Assembly (NCBI GenBank): GCA_019448385.1
Contig: JAGTXO010000016.1
Span: 248,001-312,000 of the forward strand
Length of the DNA: 64,000 bases
DNA from: Diacronema lutheri
Taxonomy: Eukaryota > Haptophyta > Pavlovophyceae > Pavlovales > Pavlovaceae
Reading direction: 5' to 3'
Shown here: positions 34,901 through 45,300 of the stretch, one piece after another
How positions within the stretch are numbered: the first letter of the stretch is position 1
Layout: every line of letters begins with the position of its first letter
Made by a program: the position numbers and the translations under genes
Notes under the pieces: generated by a model
Seen by the model: only the letters and a program-made list of their open reading frames with translations
Told to the model about the DNA's origin: nothing
Databases searched by the model: none

Positions 34901-37900
34901 CACGGGCGCGCTCTCGGCGAACGCGGGCATCAGCGCGTCGGGCTCGTCCGTCTTTGTCAACCTCGAGGTGACGGGCACGCTGCGCGTGCAGAGCCAGACG
35001 CGTCGCCGCCAGCTGCGCGCGCGCCGCCTCTCGGTCGGGGCGGACGACGCCGACGCGCGCGTCGACGGCGACGGCGCCGCCGCTGCCGCCGCCGCCGCCG
35101 TGGGCGACGGCTCCGAGGGCGAGGCGGAAGGCGAGGCGGCGGAGGACGCGGAGGACGCGGAGGACGCGGAGGACGACGAGGCATACCGCCGGCGCACGAT
35201 GCTGCGCAAGGCGGAGGACTACACCGAGCAGGAGGACGGCAGCTTCGCGTGGGAGCCCAGCCGGCGGCGGCTGCAGACGCCGGGCGAGTCGCTGCTCATC
35301 GACGGCGACGTGTCCTTCACCGGCGACTTCTCGGTGCAGGGCGACTTTGTGTGCGACGGGAACATGCGCATCAACCAGGGCCTCGTCGTCGGGCAGGTTG
35401 TCGCGATGCAGCGGCAGGTGTCGATCGGCAACACGCTGACGTGCAGGGACGTGGACATGGGCGGCGAGCTGACCATTGGCTCGAACGGCCTCGGCCACGA
35501 CCTGACCGTCTTCGGCCAGACGGCCGCGTCCTTCCTCAAGTGGGAGGCCGCGACCAACTCGCTGCGCGTATTTGGCATGCTCGACGTGACGAGCAGCCAG
35601 AACCTCAACCACAACATCCGCGGCAACACGGTCGTCGCGGGCAAGCTGTCGACCACGTCGGGCTCGGACCTGTCCGTCGGCGGCGCGCTCACCGTCACGC
35701 AGACCGCGCGCATCACGTCCGACCTGATCACGAACGGCGCCCTCACCGCGCGGCTCGGCGGCACCTTCAACACGCCAACCGCCGGCCGCGACGTGGTCAT
35801 GTACGGCGTCACGTCGGGCTCGGCGCTCACGTGGTCGCGCACGGCCAACGCGCTGCTCGTTGCCGGCGCGCTCTCCGTCTCCGCGCCCGCGACTCTCGCC
35901 GCCGACGTGACGGTTGGCGGCGACCTGTCGGTGAGCGGTTCGCTCACGCTCGGCGGGAACGTTGTGTACACGGGCTCTCTCACGCTCGGCGCGGATGGCG
36001 CGGGCAGCGACCTGACCGTCTTCGGCGCGGCGAGCGGCTCGGGCGTCGCGTGGAACTCGGCGGCCAACGCGCTGTCCGTGCGCGGCGCGGCCGCGTTCGT
36101 CGGCGCCGCCGAGGTGACGGGCGAGCTCACTGTGACGGGCACGGCGCGGCCGAGCGCGCTCGTCGTCAGCGGCGCGTCGACGCTCACGGGCGCGACCTCC
36201 GTGCGCGGCGCGCTCACCGTCGGCGCGCCGGGCGCGGGCGTCGCGGTCACGCTGCACGGTGCAACGTCTGGCAGCGTGCGTTACGCTTCCAATACCTTCT
36301 CTGTCGCATCAGCGATGGATGTCGTCGGCGAGGTGAACATTGTCGGCGCGACGACGATCACGGGCGGCCTTGCGCTCTCGGGCGCGCTCTCGGCCGGCGG
36401 CGCGATCGCGCTCGCGGGCGCGCTCACCGTCGGCGCGCCTGGCGCGGGCGCGGCGCTCACGCTGCACGGCACGGCGATCGGCTCGCAGCTGCGGTGGATG
36501 CCCGCGGCGAGCGCCCTCGAGGTGGTCGGCCGCGTGAGTGTGAGCGGCGCGGCGACGATCGGCGGCGCGGCGACGGTCGGTGGCGCGCTCACCGTGCAGT
36601 CGGGCGGCGCGGCCGTGACGGGCGCGGTGAGCATCGTCGGCGGCGGTCTGTCGATTGGCGCCAACGGCGCGGGCCACACTCTGCGCGTCTTCGGCAGCGC
36701 GCCCGGCTCGTCGCTCGCCTACGCGAGCAACACGCTCGCGCTCGTCGGCGCGCTCGACGTGACGGGCGCGTCGACGCTGCGCGGTGCGCTCGCCGTCACG
36801 CAGGGGGCGACAATCCTTGGTGCGCTCGACGCGCAGGCCGACGTGGCCGTCGCGGGCGCGCTGGCCGTCGCCGGCGGCGTGAGCAGTGCGGGCGCCGGCT
36901 CCTTCGGCTCTGCGAGTGTGTTCGGCACGCTGACGGTCGGACAGCCGGGCGGCGCGGGCGCCGACGTGATGCTCTACGGCGCCAACTCGTTTGTGCAGTG
37001 GGACTTCAACGAGAACGAACTGCTCGTGCGCGCGCAGCTGCTCGTCGACGGGCAGACCGAGCTGCTCGGCGCGCTCAGCGTCGCTGGCCTCGCCGATTGC
37101 ACGGCCGGGCTGCGAGTGAGCGGCGCGGCGGGCCTCGAGGTCGGCGCGGCGGGCGGCGCGGGCGCCAACCTGATCGCGTACGGCACGGTCGGCGCCGTGC
37201 AGTGGGACGCGTCCGCTGATCTGCTCGACATCCGTGGCTCCCTCGACATCTCGGGCGACACCTCGCTCTACGGCGCGACGGTGATCGGCGGCTCGCTCGT
37301 CGTCACATCGGCCACGGCCTTCTCCGCGCCCGTGCAGCTCAACGACACGCTCTCCGTCGGCGCGCAGCTGAGCGCGCTCGGCGCGCTTGCCGTCGGCGCC
37401 GGCGCGACGGTCGGCGGCGCGCTCGCCGTCGGCGCCGGCCTGACGGTCGACGGCAGCGTGGCGCTGCGCGGCGAAGTGACGCTCGGCGGCGCGCTCGGCG
37501 ACGACGTGCTCTTCGGCGGATCGATCGCGCTGCCGCGCAACCGCGTGCACGAGCTCACGACGAGCCCCGCCTCATCGTGCATCTTTGCGCTCGCCGCGTC
37601 CGGCACCGGACCGGACGGCCGGTACTCGGTGGTCCTGCTCAACATGACGGGCAGCCGCGAGGCGGGCTGCGCGTGGGCGACGGTCGTGATGCCGCTCTGC
37701 GGCGCCGAGCAGGCGGGCATCACGCTCTCCATCTCGGCCATCGGCGACGCGAGTGCGCGCGATGCGCGCCGCGCGCGCCGCGCGCGCGCGTGCGCTCTTG
37801 GCCCTCCTCCTGCCCCCCCCCCCCCCCCCCCCCCCCCACCCAACGCGTCCCTCACCCGCTCCTCCTCCTGGCCACCTCCCCTCACCCCGCTGCTCGCGCC

Positions 37901-38822
37901 GCGCGCAGCGCAAGCGATGCCCGTCTTCGCGCACGATGGCGACGCCTCCCGCTCCATCCTCACCGCCGAGCTGCCGTCGGCCGCCGCGGCCGCGGCAAAC
38001 GCTGCACGGATCGGCGCGAACGTCTTCCCCATCTACGGCGGCGACTCGGGCGTGACGGTGATCTGCGCGCCGGGCAGCGGGCAGTGGCACAAGGTGAGCG
38101 GCGGCCCGCCAACTAACGGCCCCGAGACGCTCGACGCCGAGCGTCTCGTGATCGACACGGGTGACTTTGACTTTATCGGCGGCGTCAATTTGAACGCCGT
38201 CAAGGACAACGCGACCAACTCGTCTGAGCTGGGTGACATTGTGATCGGCGCTGCGCCCTCCTTCGACGGGACCAGCGCCGACGGCGGCTCGCTCTATCTC
38301 GCGGGCGGCGCGGCGTACGTCGGCGATGGCGGCGACGTCGCGGTCAAGGCGGGCGCGGCGACGGCGGGCGCGGGCGGCAGCGTGCTCGTCAACGCGGGCG
38401 CGTCGGCGGGCGGCGCGAGCGGCGGTGCGGTGCAGATGGCCGCGGGCAACTCGGCGAGCGGCGCGGCGGGCGAGATCCAGCTCGCGGCCGGCTCGACGGG
38501 CGGCGCGGCTGATGCGGGCGACGTGACAATCACCGCGGGCTCCTCGGCGGGTGGCGCTGGCGGCTCGGTGCTGCTCATGGCGGGCGACTCGACGACAGGC
38601 GCGGCGGGCGCAATCGAGCTCAAGGCGGCGAACGGCTCGCCCGCCGGCCTGCGCGTGAGCGACGCGGGCATCGAGCTGACGGGCGGGCCGGGGGGCATCG
38701 CGCTCGGCGGCGCGCCCAACGACGGCGCCTACCAGCTCTGCGTCACGGCGACCGGGTTGCTCGGCAGGTGTAACGGACAGCTTGGCGTGGCGTGCACGAG
38801 CTGTACTGCCTTCACTTCGTAG
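26000..38822 (+). CDS. Giant single-pass membrane protein with phage-tail-like beta repeats
   Basis: Five exons (26000-26968, 27092-27695, 27848-29016, 29172-37752, 37909-38822) join in phase to 4078 aa. Residues 1-285 are Arg/Gly/Pro-rich and probably cytoplasmic; about 286-320 form one hydrophobic segment (CLVLLLVVLALLINDVLFLV) with no cleavable signal, giving a type II topology. The rest is Gly/Ala/Ser/Thr/Val-rich: Gly patches (GGDGSANAAGGALVLDGGDG near 28300; AGGSVLVNAGASAGG near 38380) and, from about 31620 to 37250, some 22 modules of the pattern LTVGADGAGADxxxxG...GSxxxWDxxxNxLxV. These look like stacked beta-helix or tail-fibre repeats. An acidic/basic insert (34990-35270) interrupts them. 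The C-terminus has paired Cys (LCVTATGLLGRCNGQLGVAC). A surface, scale or adhesion role is inference. It begins 231 bp after the glucosyltransferase stop; that gap holds nothing else I can support. Confidence 0.85.
31620..37250 (+). repeat. About 22 diverged coding repeats, spacing 200-290 bp
   Basis: Module starts (LTVG or variant) lie near 31620, 31835, 32055, 32345, 32620, 32840, 33075, 33295, 33515, 33805, 34090, 34310, 34550, 34765, 35470, 35745, 35980, 36215, 36425, 36650, 36930 and 37135. Each has Gly-Asp/Ala-Gly-x-Gly, then a (Y/F/H)G...GS, then an aromatic (usually WD) and N-x-L-x-V. Between them run 6-residue-periodic strands such as SGALDVGGDASLGG. The gap between 34765 and 35470 contains the acidic insert. 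Confidence 0.85.
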
Positions 38823-38870
38823 GGGGCGGGGCGGCCAGGCCGGCGCGGCAATGAGCAGCGCCGAATCGCG

Positions 38871-38948
38871 AGTCAGGAGTCAGGCACGTCACCGGCCAGT
38901 CAGGAGTCAGGCACAGGCCAGTCAGGCACAGGCTAGTCAGGCACAGTC
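38871..38948. repeat. Short tandem repeat before the nucleotidyltransferase start
   Basis: GTCAGGAGTCAGGCAC and GTCAGGCACAGGC-like units repeat about five times. In the frame of the downstream gene they read SQAQASQAQASQAQ, so they could be N-terminal coding sequence if translation began at ATG 38851 instead of 38953. Confidence 0.75.
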
Positions 38949-38952
38949 CGGT

Positions 38953-39762
38953 ATGAATATGGTTAACAGCCCGGTCGGTTGGTACTGGCCAGTGTCCATG
39001 AACGGCCCTATGGACGGCGCGCAACTCGCCCGAGCGCTCGCGACGCTCGCGCGCGTGTACGGCCTGCGCGACGCACAGGTGCTGAACGTGTACCTCGTCG
39101 GCTCGCGGCTTTGGGGAACCCAACGCCCGTCGTTTGATTATGACCTTGTCGTAGTCGTCGCCGACAGCGACAGCACGCTGGGCGGCGACGCGTCCACTGG
39201 CGCACACGGGCACGCCGGCGCATTTGACGTGCAGGTCCTCAGTCGAGAGGGCTTCGCGGAGCGCGTGCGCGCGCAGGAGCTTGCCGCGCTCATTTGCTGC
39301 TACCTCCCGCCTGAGCACGTGTGGCGCGAGCGCGCGCGCGTCTCGCACGTGCTCTCGCGTGGCATGCTCGCTCGCGCGTGCCTGACGAGCTCGGACAAGA
39401 GCTGGGCGCGCGCGCGCAAGGACTGCGAGGCGCGCGGGCAGATTGAGCGCGCACGCAAGGGCGTGGTCCATGCGCTGCGCCAGCGCGCGCTCGCGCTGCA
39501 GCTCCTCGAGGCCGGCGGCGTACGCGACTTTGCAATGGCTGGACTGCTCGGCCCGCTCACGGTCGAGCTCGCGCGCGGCGCACACGAGCCGCGCGCCCTT
39601 GACGCGCCCCAGGGCGGTGGCACGGGCGCGGGCGAGGCCGTAGGCAGCGTGCGCGACGGTCAGCTCTTTTCGAGCTGGGAGGCCGGCCTCCCCGGGCAGG
39701 CCTTCCGGCGCATGGGCGCCGCACTGATGCTGACCTCTCTTCAGTCGCCTGCTGGTCAATGA
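38953..39762 (+). CDS. Predicted nucleotidyltransferase-fold protein
   Basis: Single exon, 269 aa from ATG 38953 to TGA 39760-39762; an in-frame ATG at 38851 would add 34 low-complexity residues from a tandem repeat. The diagnostic stretch is VYLVGSRLWGTQRPSFDYDL, the GS...D-x-D active-site pattern of the DNA polymerase beta / minimal nucleotidyltransferase superfamily, where Gly-Ser binds triphosphate and the Asp pair binds Mg2+. The rest is helical with Arg/Lys-rich segments (ARARKDCEARGQIERARKG). The substrate cannot be told from sequence. It follows the giant repeat gene by 130 bp and converges with LSM1; only 16 bp separate the two stops. Confidence 0.7.
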   Translation: MNMVNSPVGWYWPVSMNGPMDGAQLARALATLARVYGLRDAQVLNVYLVGSRLWGTQRPSFDYDLVVVVADSDSTLGGDASTGAHGHAGAFDVQVLSREGFAERVRAQELAALICCYLPPEHVWRERARVSHVLSRGMLARACLTSSDKSWARARKDCEARGQIERARKGVVHALRQRALALQLLEAGGVRDFAMAGLLGPLTVELARGAHEPRALDAPQGGGTGAGEAVGSVRDGQLFSSWEAGLPGQAFRRMGAALMLTSLQSPAGQ

Positions 39763-39778
39763 CACTCGCAGAGTCGGA

Positions 39779-40791
39779 TCAATCAAAAAGCCCATCGTCG
39801 CGCAGCCAGTCGACGCGCAGCTGCTTTGTGAGCTCCGCTTTCAGACGCTCCGCCTCCTCGGCAGCGCGCTTGGCAGCGAGGATGGTGTCCACGTCCACGC
39901 GCTCGAGCTGCTGCAGGTTGGCCTCCTTCTCCTCGTCCTGCGCGCGAGCGCGCGCGCGCAGCCGCACGTCGTTTAGCCGGCGCGCGGCAGGGCGCGCGGG
40001 CATGGCATGGTGAGAGATCGGGCGACATGCGCGGGCTGGCGCCCACGCGCACTCCTTGGCGCTCCGTGCCACGCCCGACCGATGACTGACAGCGGCCCGC
40101 GACGAGCGCGGCGGCTGGCACGGGGCTTGCGCAGAGCACTTGCCACGGGGCCGAGGAGGACAATGTTCTCGCCGCGCACGACGTAGAGGCCGAGCGGAAG
40201 GTCTGCAAACTGGCCGCTCACTATAATCCGCTCGACCGTCGTCTCGAGTACGATGTTGGCTGAGCCCCCGTCCGCACGCGCCGACGACGCGTCGGGCGCC
40301 GGGCGCGGTGCGCGGCGCGCGCCGTGAGCATCACATCGCGCGCCGCGCGGAAGGCCGCGCCAAGCCGGAGGAGCTCACGCCGGGGAAGAGGAGGATAAGC
40401 GAGCCATTAGGGTGGTGGAAAGGAGCACGCGCGCGAGTCGCAGAGCGACGCGCCTTCGCGAGCAGGCCAAACGGCACCCGCGCCGCCTCGGCGCGCGCAG
40501 CTGCTTGTCCCGCAGGACGTGCGCGGCGCGACGGCGCGCGCACAGAACTGGTCAAAGGAGCGCAGCGTGCCAATGATCTTTCTGCCGTCGCGCAGCACGA
40601 CGAGGAGCCGCTCTGTGACGGTGCATGCGCGCCGAACAGGACGCGAAACGATGAGCCCTCGCCGCCCGGCCGCCGCGCGAGCCGCGCACCGCCCAATGGC
40701 GGAGGCGCTCGCGAGCGACATGCGGGCAAGCGCGCGTACTGTCAATGTCCTCGACAAGGCTCGCCGTGCCCGGGAAGAAGCCCTGGCTCAT
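39779..40791 (-). CDS. LSM1: LSM1, Sm-like mRNA decay protein
   Basis: Four exons (40791-40740, 40612-40544, 40259-40144, 39937-39779) give 131 aa, close to human LSM1 (133 aa). Seen: FFPGTASLVEDID, then the Sm1 motif LLVVLRDGRKIIGTLRSFDQ, NIVLETTVERIIV, the Sm2 motif GLYVVRGENIVLLGPV, and an LSM1-type helical tail (QLERVDVDTILAAKRAAEEA). LSM1 is the subunit that makes the cytoplasmic LSM1-7 ring, which binds oligoadenylated mRNA 3' ends and promotes decapping. The third intron is best read as a GC-AG intron (GTG|GCAAGT), which keeps the Val aligned with the family Ile; a GT donor three bases earlier is the alternative. Three introns occur in a gene of only 396 coding bases. Confidence 0.93.
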
Positions 40792-41008
40792 CCGGCGGAG
40801 CGCGCTCCGGCACGGCGGGACGTGCTACGATGGCGGCCGATTGTGTTCCTACTCACATGATTGTGTTCAGTGGTCTCCCGGGCCCCGGCTTCCGCGGCAC
40901 GCGCGGCCAAACGACGGGCCAACGGCGACCGCATCAGCGATCTGCCGACGGCGTGCGTCCGCTCGCGCCTGCGTCGTCGTGCCGCTGCGCCTGCTAGAAC
41001 TTGAGCGC

Positions 41009-42172
41009 CTACACACCGCGATCCGGCGGCGCGGGAGCGGTGTGAACGCGCGCGCGCGCGCATTGCCCTCCGCTCGCGCGCGCGCGCGGCGCCATGCGCG
41101 AGCGCACGTGGTATATCTTGCCCTCGACCGCGATCGTTTGGCGCGCGCCGTCCTGGGAGCTGAGCGGCCACGAGAACTCGATCCGGCGGCGCTTGGTGCT
41201 CTGAGCGGGCCCCGGCGCCTGCATCGGTGGCAGCAGCACCGGCATCGCATACGCGCCCATCGACGCGATCGAAGACAGCTGATAGGCGCGCTGCAGCGCG
41301 CCGGCCGCCGCCGCGCGATCGTCGCGGCAAATGTGAGTCCAGTCGCGCGCAGACACGCGACCGTTCCACTGGTAGGGCGAGCCGACGTGCTCGGGCCGGA
41401 AGAGCGAGACGGTGAAGCCGCGCTCGCGCTGCAGCGCGATCGAGATGAAGAACTGCTCGGACCACGCCGAGACGCCCTCGAGCCGGCTCAGCCGGTCCAG
41501 CTCGCGCAGCAGCGGCAGAGACAAGCGGTTCAAGTGCTCGGACGTCTTGTACCGCTCCGCGGACGGCACCTGCCGCGCGTACGCGGGCGTGCACGTGTCG
41601 TGCCAGAACCAGCCCGAACCCGGGCGCACGACTACGCCGCACTTCACCTGCGGCGCCCTGAACGCGCTCGACGGCGACGCCATGTTCGTGAGCACGTCCG
41701 CGCGGTCGTGCGCGTACGCGCGCAGGAACGCGGCGAGGTCGCCCGAGAAGCCGACGTCGTCCTCGCAGACCCAGACGTACGAAAAGCGCCACCCCACGGC
41801 GTGCGCCCACAGACAGATCGGCTCGACGTGCATCCCCCACGCGAGCGAGCAGCCCTGCGCCCGCCGCTCGGCGTACACGCGCTTTGCGCCCGCGCCGCCC
41901 GGGAAGCGCGCCGCGTCAACAAAGTGCGACATGGAGGCGTAGTACTGGTGGATCATCTCGGTCTCCGTGTACGTGTGGATCCGCGCCTGTGGGATCCGCG
42001 AGCACAGCGCGCTCACCGTCGCCAGCCCGGCGGGCGCCGTCACGTCGACGGACACGTAGAGCTCAAACTCCGTCTGCATCAGCGCACGGTACCACTCGCC
42101 CATCCGCTCGACCTGCGCGAGGGTCGGGTTGTGCGTGCGCACGACGAGGCACGCCGGCGCGTGCGCCTGCAT
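41009..42172 (-). CDS. Glycosyltransferase-like protein with a DXD-type motif
   Basis: ATG 42172 to stop at 41009, 387 aa; the frame continues upstream only to a non-ATG codon. Early residues CLVVRTHNPTLAQVERMGEW and FELYVSVDVT resemble the nucleotide-sugar-binding start of GT-A enzymes. YVWVCEDDVGFSGDLAAFLR has an acidic EDD cluster in DXD position, and GSGWFWHDTCTPAY and SAWSEQFFISIALQRERGF follow. No signal peptide or membrane segment is evident. I cannot assign a CAZy family. The last 30 residues are low complexity; a phase-0 intron 41107-40994 (GTGCGC...TTCTAG) would replace them with a different tail ending at 40934. It starts 152 bp from the divergent CRAL-TRIO/SMP gene. Confidence 0.65.
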   Translation of the reverse strand: MQAHAPACLVVRTHNPTLAQVERMGEWYRALMQTEFELYVSVDVTAPAGLATVSALCSRIPQARIHTYTETEMIHQYYASMSHFVDAARFPGGAGAKRVYAERRAQGCSLAWGMHVEPICLWAHAVGWRFSYVWVCEDDVGFSGDLAAFLRAYAHDRADVLTNMASPSSAFRAPQVKCGVVVRPGSGWFWHDTCTPAYARQVPSAERYKTSEHLNRLSLPLLRELDRLSRLEGVSAWSEQFFISIALQRERGFTVSLFRPEHVGSPYQWNGRVSARDWTHICRDDRAAAAGALQRAYQLSSIASMGAYAMPVLLPPMQAPGPAQSTKRRRIEFSWPLSSQDGARQTIAVEGKIYHVRSRMAPRARASGGQCARARVHTAPAPPDRGV

Positions 42173-42324
42173 CGCGCGCAGCGAGCCGCCCGCACGCCCG
42201 CCCGCCGCCGTGCGCCCACAGCTCCTCTCGCGCAGGATGCCCCTCCCCACCCCCTGTCCTGCCAACTTCTCGTCAGCAGCGCGCACAAGTTTCCGCTTTG
42301 GCGCTCTCTAGTACCAAAACGATA
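42173..42324. promoter_or_regulatory. Bidirectional promoter between glycosyltransferase-like and CRAL-TRIO/SMP genes
   Basis: The two divergent ATGs (42172 minus, 42325 plus) are 152 bp apart. The plus-proximal 40 bases are less GC-rich (AAGTTTCCGC, TAGTACCAAAACGATA) and sit directly before ATG 42325. No recognised factor site is visible. Confidence 0.5.
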
Positions 42325-45300
42325 ATGGCCGAGGCGGCGGCCGGCGCCGCGTCGGCCGGCTCGTCGGCCGCGAGCTCGGCGTCGGCCTGCTCGCTCTGGC
42401 CGACGTCGAGTACGTCGTGGTCGACCGTGTTTGGTAGCGCTGAGGCCGCAGAGCACCCGCAGTACGCCTCGCACGCCGAGTGGCGCCGCGCGCACGGCGT
42501 CGACGCGCTCGTCGACGAGCCGCCGCCGCCCGCGCTGCGCGCGTGCTTCTACCGGCACATGACGGACCGGAACGGCACTGCGCTCTTCGTGCTCGAGCCG
42601 GGTCTGCTTGCCGATCCTGACGGCCTCGTCGCAGAGCTCGGCGCTGACACTGTCCACCGCTTTGCGCTGCGTTGCCTCGAGCTGATGCGCCGCGATGCCG
42701 TCGCGAGCTCGTCCGGACGCGTCGCGCTCATCGTCGACCTACACCGCGTCAGCCTGCGTTCGCATCTGCGCGCATCGATGCTGCGCGTGCTGCACCGCGC
42801 GCTCTCCGTGCGCGCCCGCTTCCTTGCGCCCGCCGCGACCGTTGCCGGCGCGACCGCCGCCACCGGCGCCGCGAGTGTCACCGCCGCCGCCGGCAGCGTG
42901 TGCGGTGGCGCGCGGCCGGCAGGTGAGTGCGCCGCGGCCGCCGAGAGCGCGCGCCTTGCCGAGGAGGGCGGGATGGTGGTGCAGTACGTGCTCTTTGTGC
43001 GCGCGCCCGCGTCGGTGGCGTCGAGCGTGATGCGCGAGCTTCAGCAGAGCGTCGGCGCCGTCGCGCCGTGGTCGCTCGTCTTCGCCGCCGAGGAGGCGAC
43101 CGACCCGACGGCCGCGGACGTGCTTCGCTATGTGCCGGCCGCGCACGTGCCCGCGCACCTGCCGGGCGGCACGTGCACGTGCTGCGTGTGGCGCGCGCGC
43201 GCCGAGGTGGCCGAGCGACTCGAGACCCTCCTTCGCGCGCGGCCGAGCGTCTTCGAGCTCGAGGCGCGGCGAGTGATGCGCGCGCCGCCTGCGCTCCTCG
43301 ACGCGGACGTCGCACAGCTGCGCGCGCTGCTCGCCGCGCAGCGCGCGGAGCGCGAGGCGAGCGAGCGAGCGGGCGGCGCGAGCGGTGGGAATGTCGAGTC
43401 GTACGTCGGCTCCTTCTTCTCCGCCGTGCGTTGGGCGTTCAGTGCAACCGCCGACCCGGCAGCCCGCGGCGGCACAGGCGGCGGCGACGCGCGCGCGGCC
43501 GCGAGCGGACGCGCGGGCGCGCCGGCCGGCGCGGACGACGCGGGCCGCGGCTCCGCTGGTGGCGTGGGAGTGCGCGACGAGCGGCACGGCGCGTCCGAGG
43601 CGCTTTTCGCGGACGGCGTGGCCCTCCGCCGCTTTCTGCTCGAGCACGCGCGCGACGTGCGCGCGACCGCCGCGGCGATCAGCGCGACCGCCGCGTGGCG
43701 TCGCGAGTGGCGCGTCGACACTCTGCCCGAGGACGAGCTTGCGCTCGCGCACGCGGCCGCCATTGCTCGCGAGCCGTGCGCGCAGGCGTACGCCGCGCTG
43801 CACGGCCTCGTCTTCGCACGCCACCGGACCGACTGGCACGGGAATCCGGTGTTTGTGGTCCGGCTCGGCGCGCTTGCGCCGGTCGAGGCGCAAGTGCGCG
43901 CACTCGGCGATCGCGCGCTCGTCAGGTGCGTGCCTGCAGAGCCCCGCGCTGGCGCGCACAGCCGCGCCCGCCGGTGGCGCGCTCGAGCCGGGCGCGCGCA
44001 GCTGGCGCGGCGCGGCGGTGCGACGGCCGCGCGCGCGCAGATCGCCGTGCTCACCCCGGTCCGGCGCGCTGGCCTTCGCGCGCGGCGCGCGCGCGCTGCG
44101 CGCCGCCTTGTGCTCACGCGTTCCCGCCCACCCGCACGGCGCAGATTTGGCGTGCGCTGCCTCGAGCTCGCGGCGCGCGCGACGAGCGAATGCGCCGCCG
44201 AGGCGGAGAGGCTGGATGCCGACGCGAGCGCGCCCGAGCTCGACGCGAGCAGGCGGAGCGCGCGCGTCAGTCGGAGCAGCAGCGCCGCCTTCACGGCAGG
44301 GTATGCCGACGACGCGCCCGTGGCCGGCACGTCGCCCGCCGCCGCTCCGCCGCCCGCCGCGCGCGTAACGCTTATCGTCGATTTGCACGGCGTCGCGCTT
44401 TCACGATGGCTGCTCGGCGCGAACGCGATCCGCGTGCTGCACGAGACGATGGAGCACGGTGCGAGGCGGTGCCATGCGCCGTGCTCGTGCGCGCCATCGC
44501 GCGCCGTCGCGCGCCGTCGCGCGCCGTCGCGCAGCGTCTCACATGCGCCCAACGCGACGCGCGCGCGCCCGGCGCGGCCGGCGTGCGGCGCGGCGGGCAG
44601 GCGGCGCGCACTACCCGCACATGTTACACCGCGTGCTCGTCGTGAACGCGTCTGCTCCCTTCCTCGCACAGGCATGGAGTTTGCTCTCGTACGCACTCGG
44701 CGAGGAGGCGCAGCGATCGGTGCTCGCCCTCCCGTCCTTGGAGCTCCTGCACGAATACGTGCCGCGCTCGTCGCTGCCGCGCGTGCTCGGAGGCCGGTGC
44801 ACATGCCAGGGCACGCGCTGCGTGCTCGATGGCGCGAGCGCCACGCTGCGCGCGCTGCCGCCTGTGCGCGCCGCGCGCGCGCCCGACACCGACGTGCGCG
44901 GCGTGCGCGCGGCCGACGGCGACGCGACGAGCGCGCGCGGCGCCGACGCGCGCGGCTCGGGCCGGCCCGTTGGCGCGGACGTCAAGGCGCGCATGCTCGA
45001 GAAGGCGCAGCGTTGCCTCGCGCACGGCGCGACGGCGGACGCGCGGCTTGACGGCGGCGACGTACGCGGCGCAGGCGCGAGTGGCCGTGCCGGACTGGGC
45101 GCGTCGGTGCTGCCGGACAGCTCGGCGCGCGCGCTCGTGCGCTCGCCTCGCGGCAGTGGTCGCGCGGAGGCGCAGCGCACGCAGTGCGCGCTGGCCGCGC
45201 ACGCGCCGCCGCCGTCGCCGTCGTCGCCGCTGCCCTCATCGGCAGCGTCCGTGTTCAGCGGCCTCGAGCTCGTCGAGCTCAAGCACTACCCCCGGCGCGT

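Noticed and set aside
26000-38822. An integrated virus or phage as the source of the tail-like repeats
   Set aside because: The gene has in-phase introns, host-like base use and an N-terminal TM, and no viral genes surround it. Only the repeat style is phage-like.
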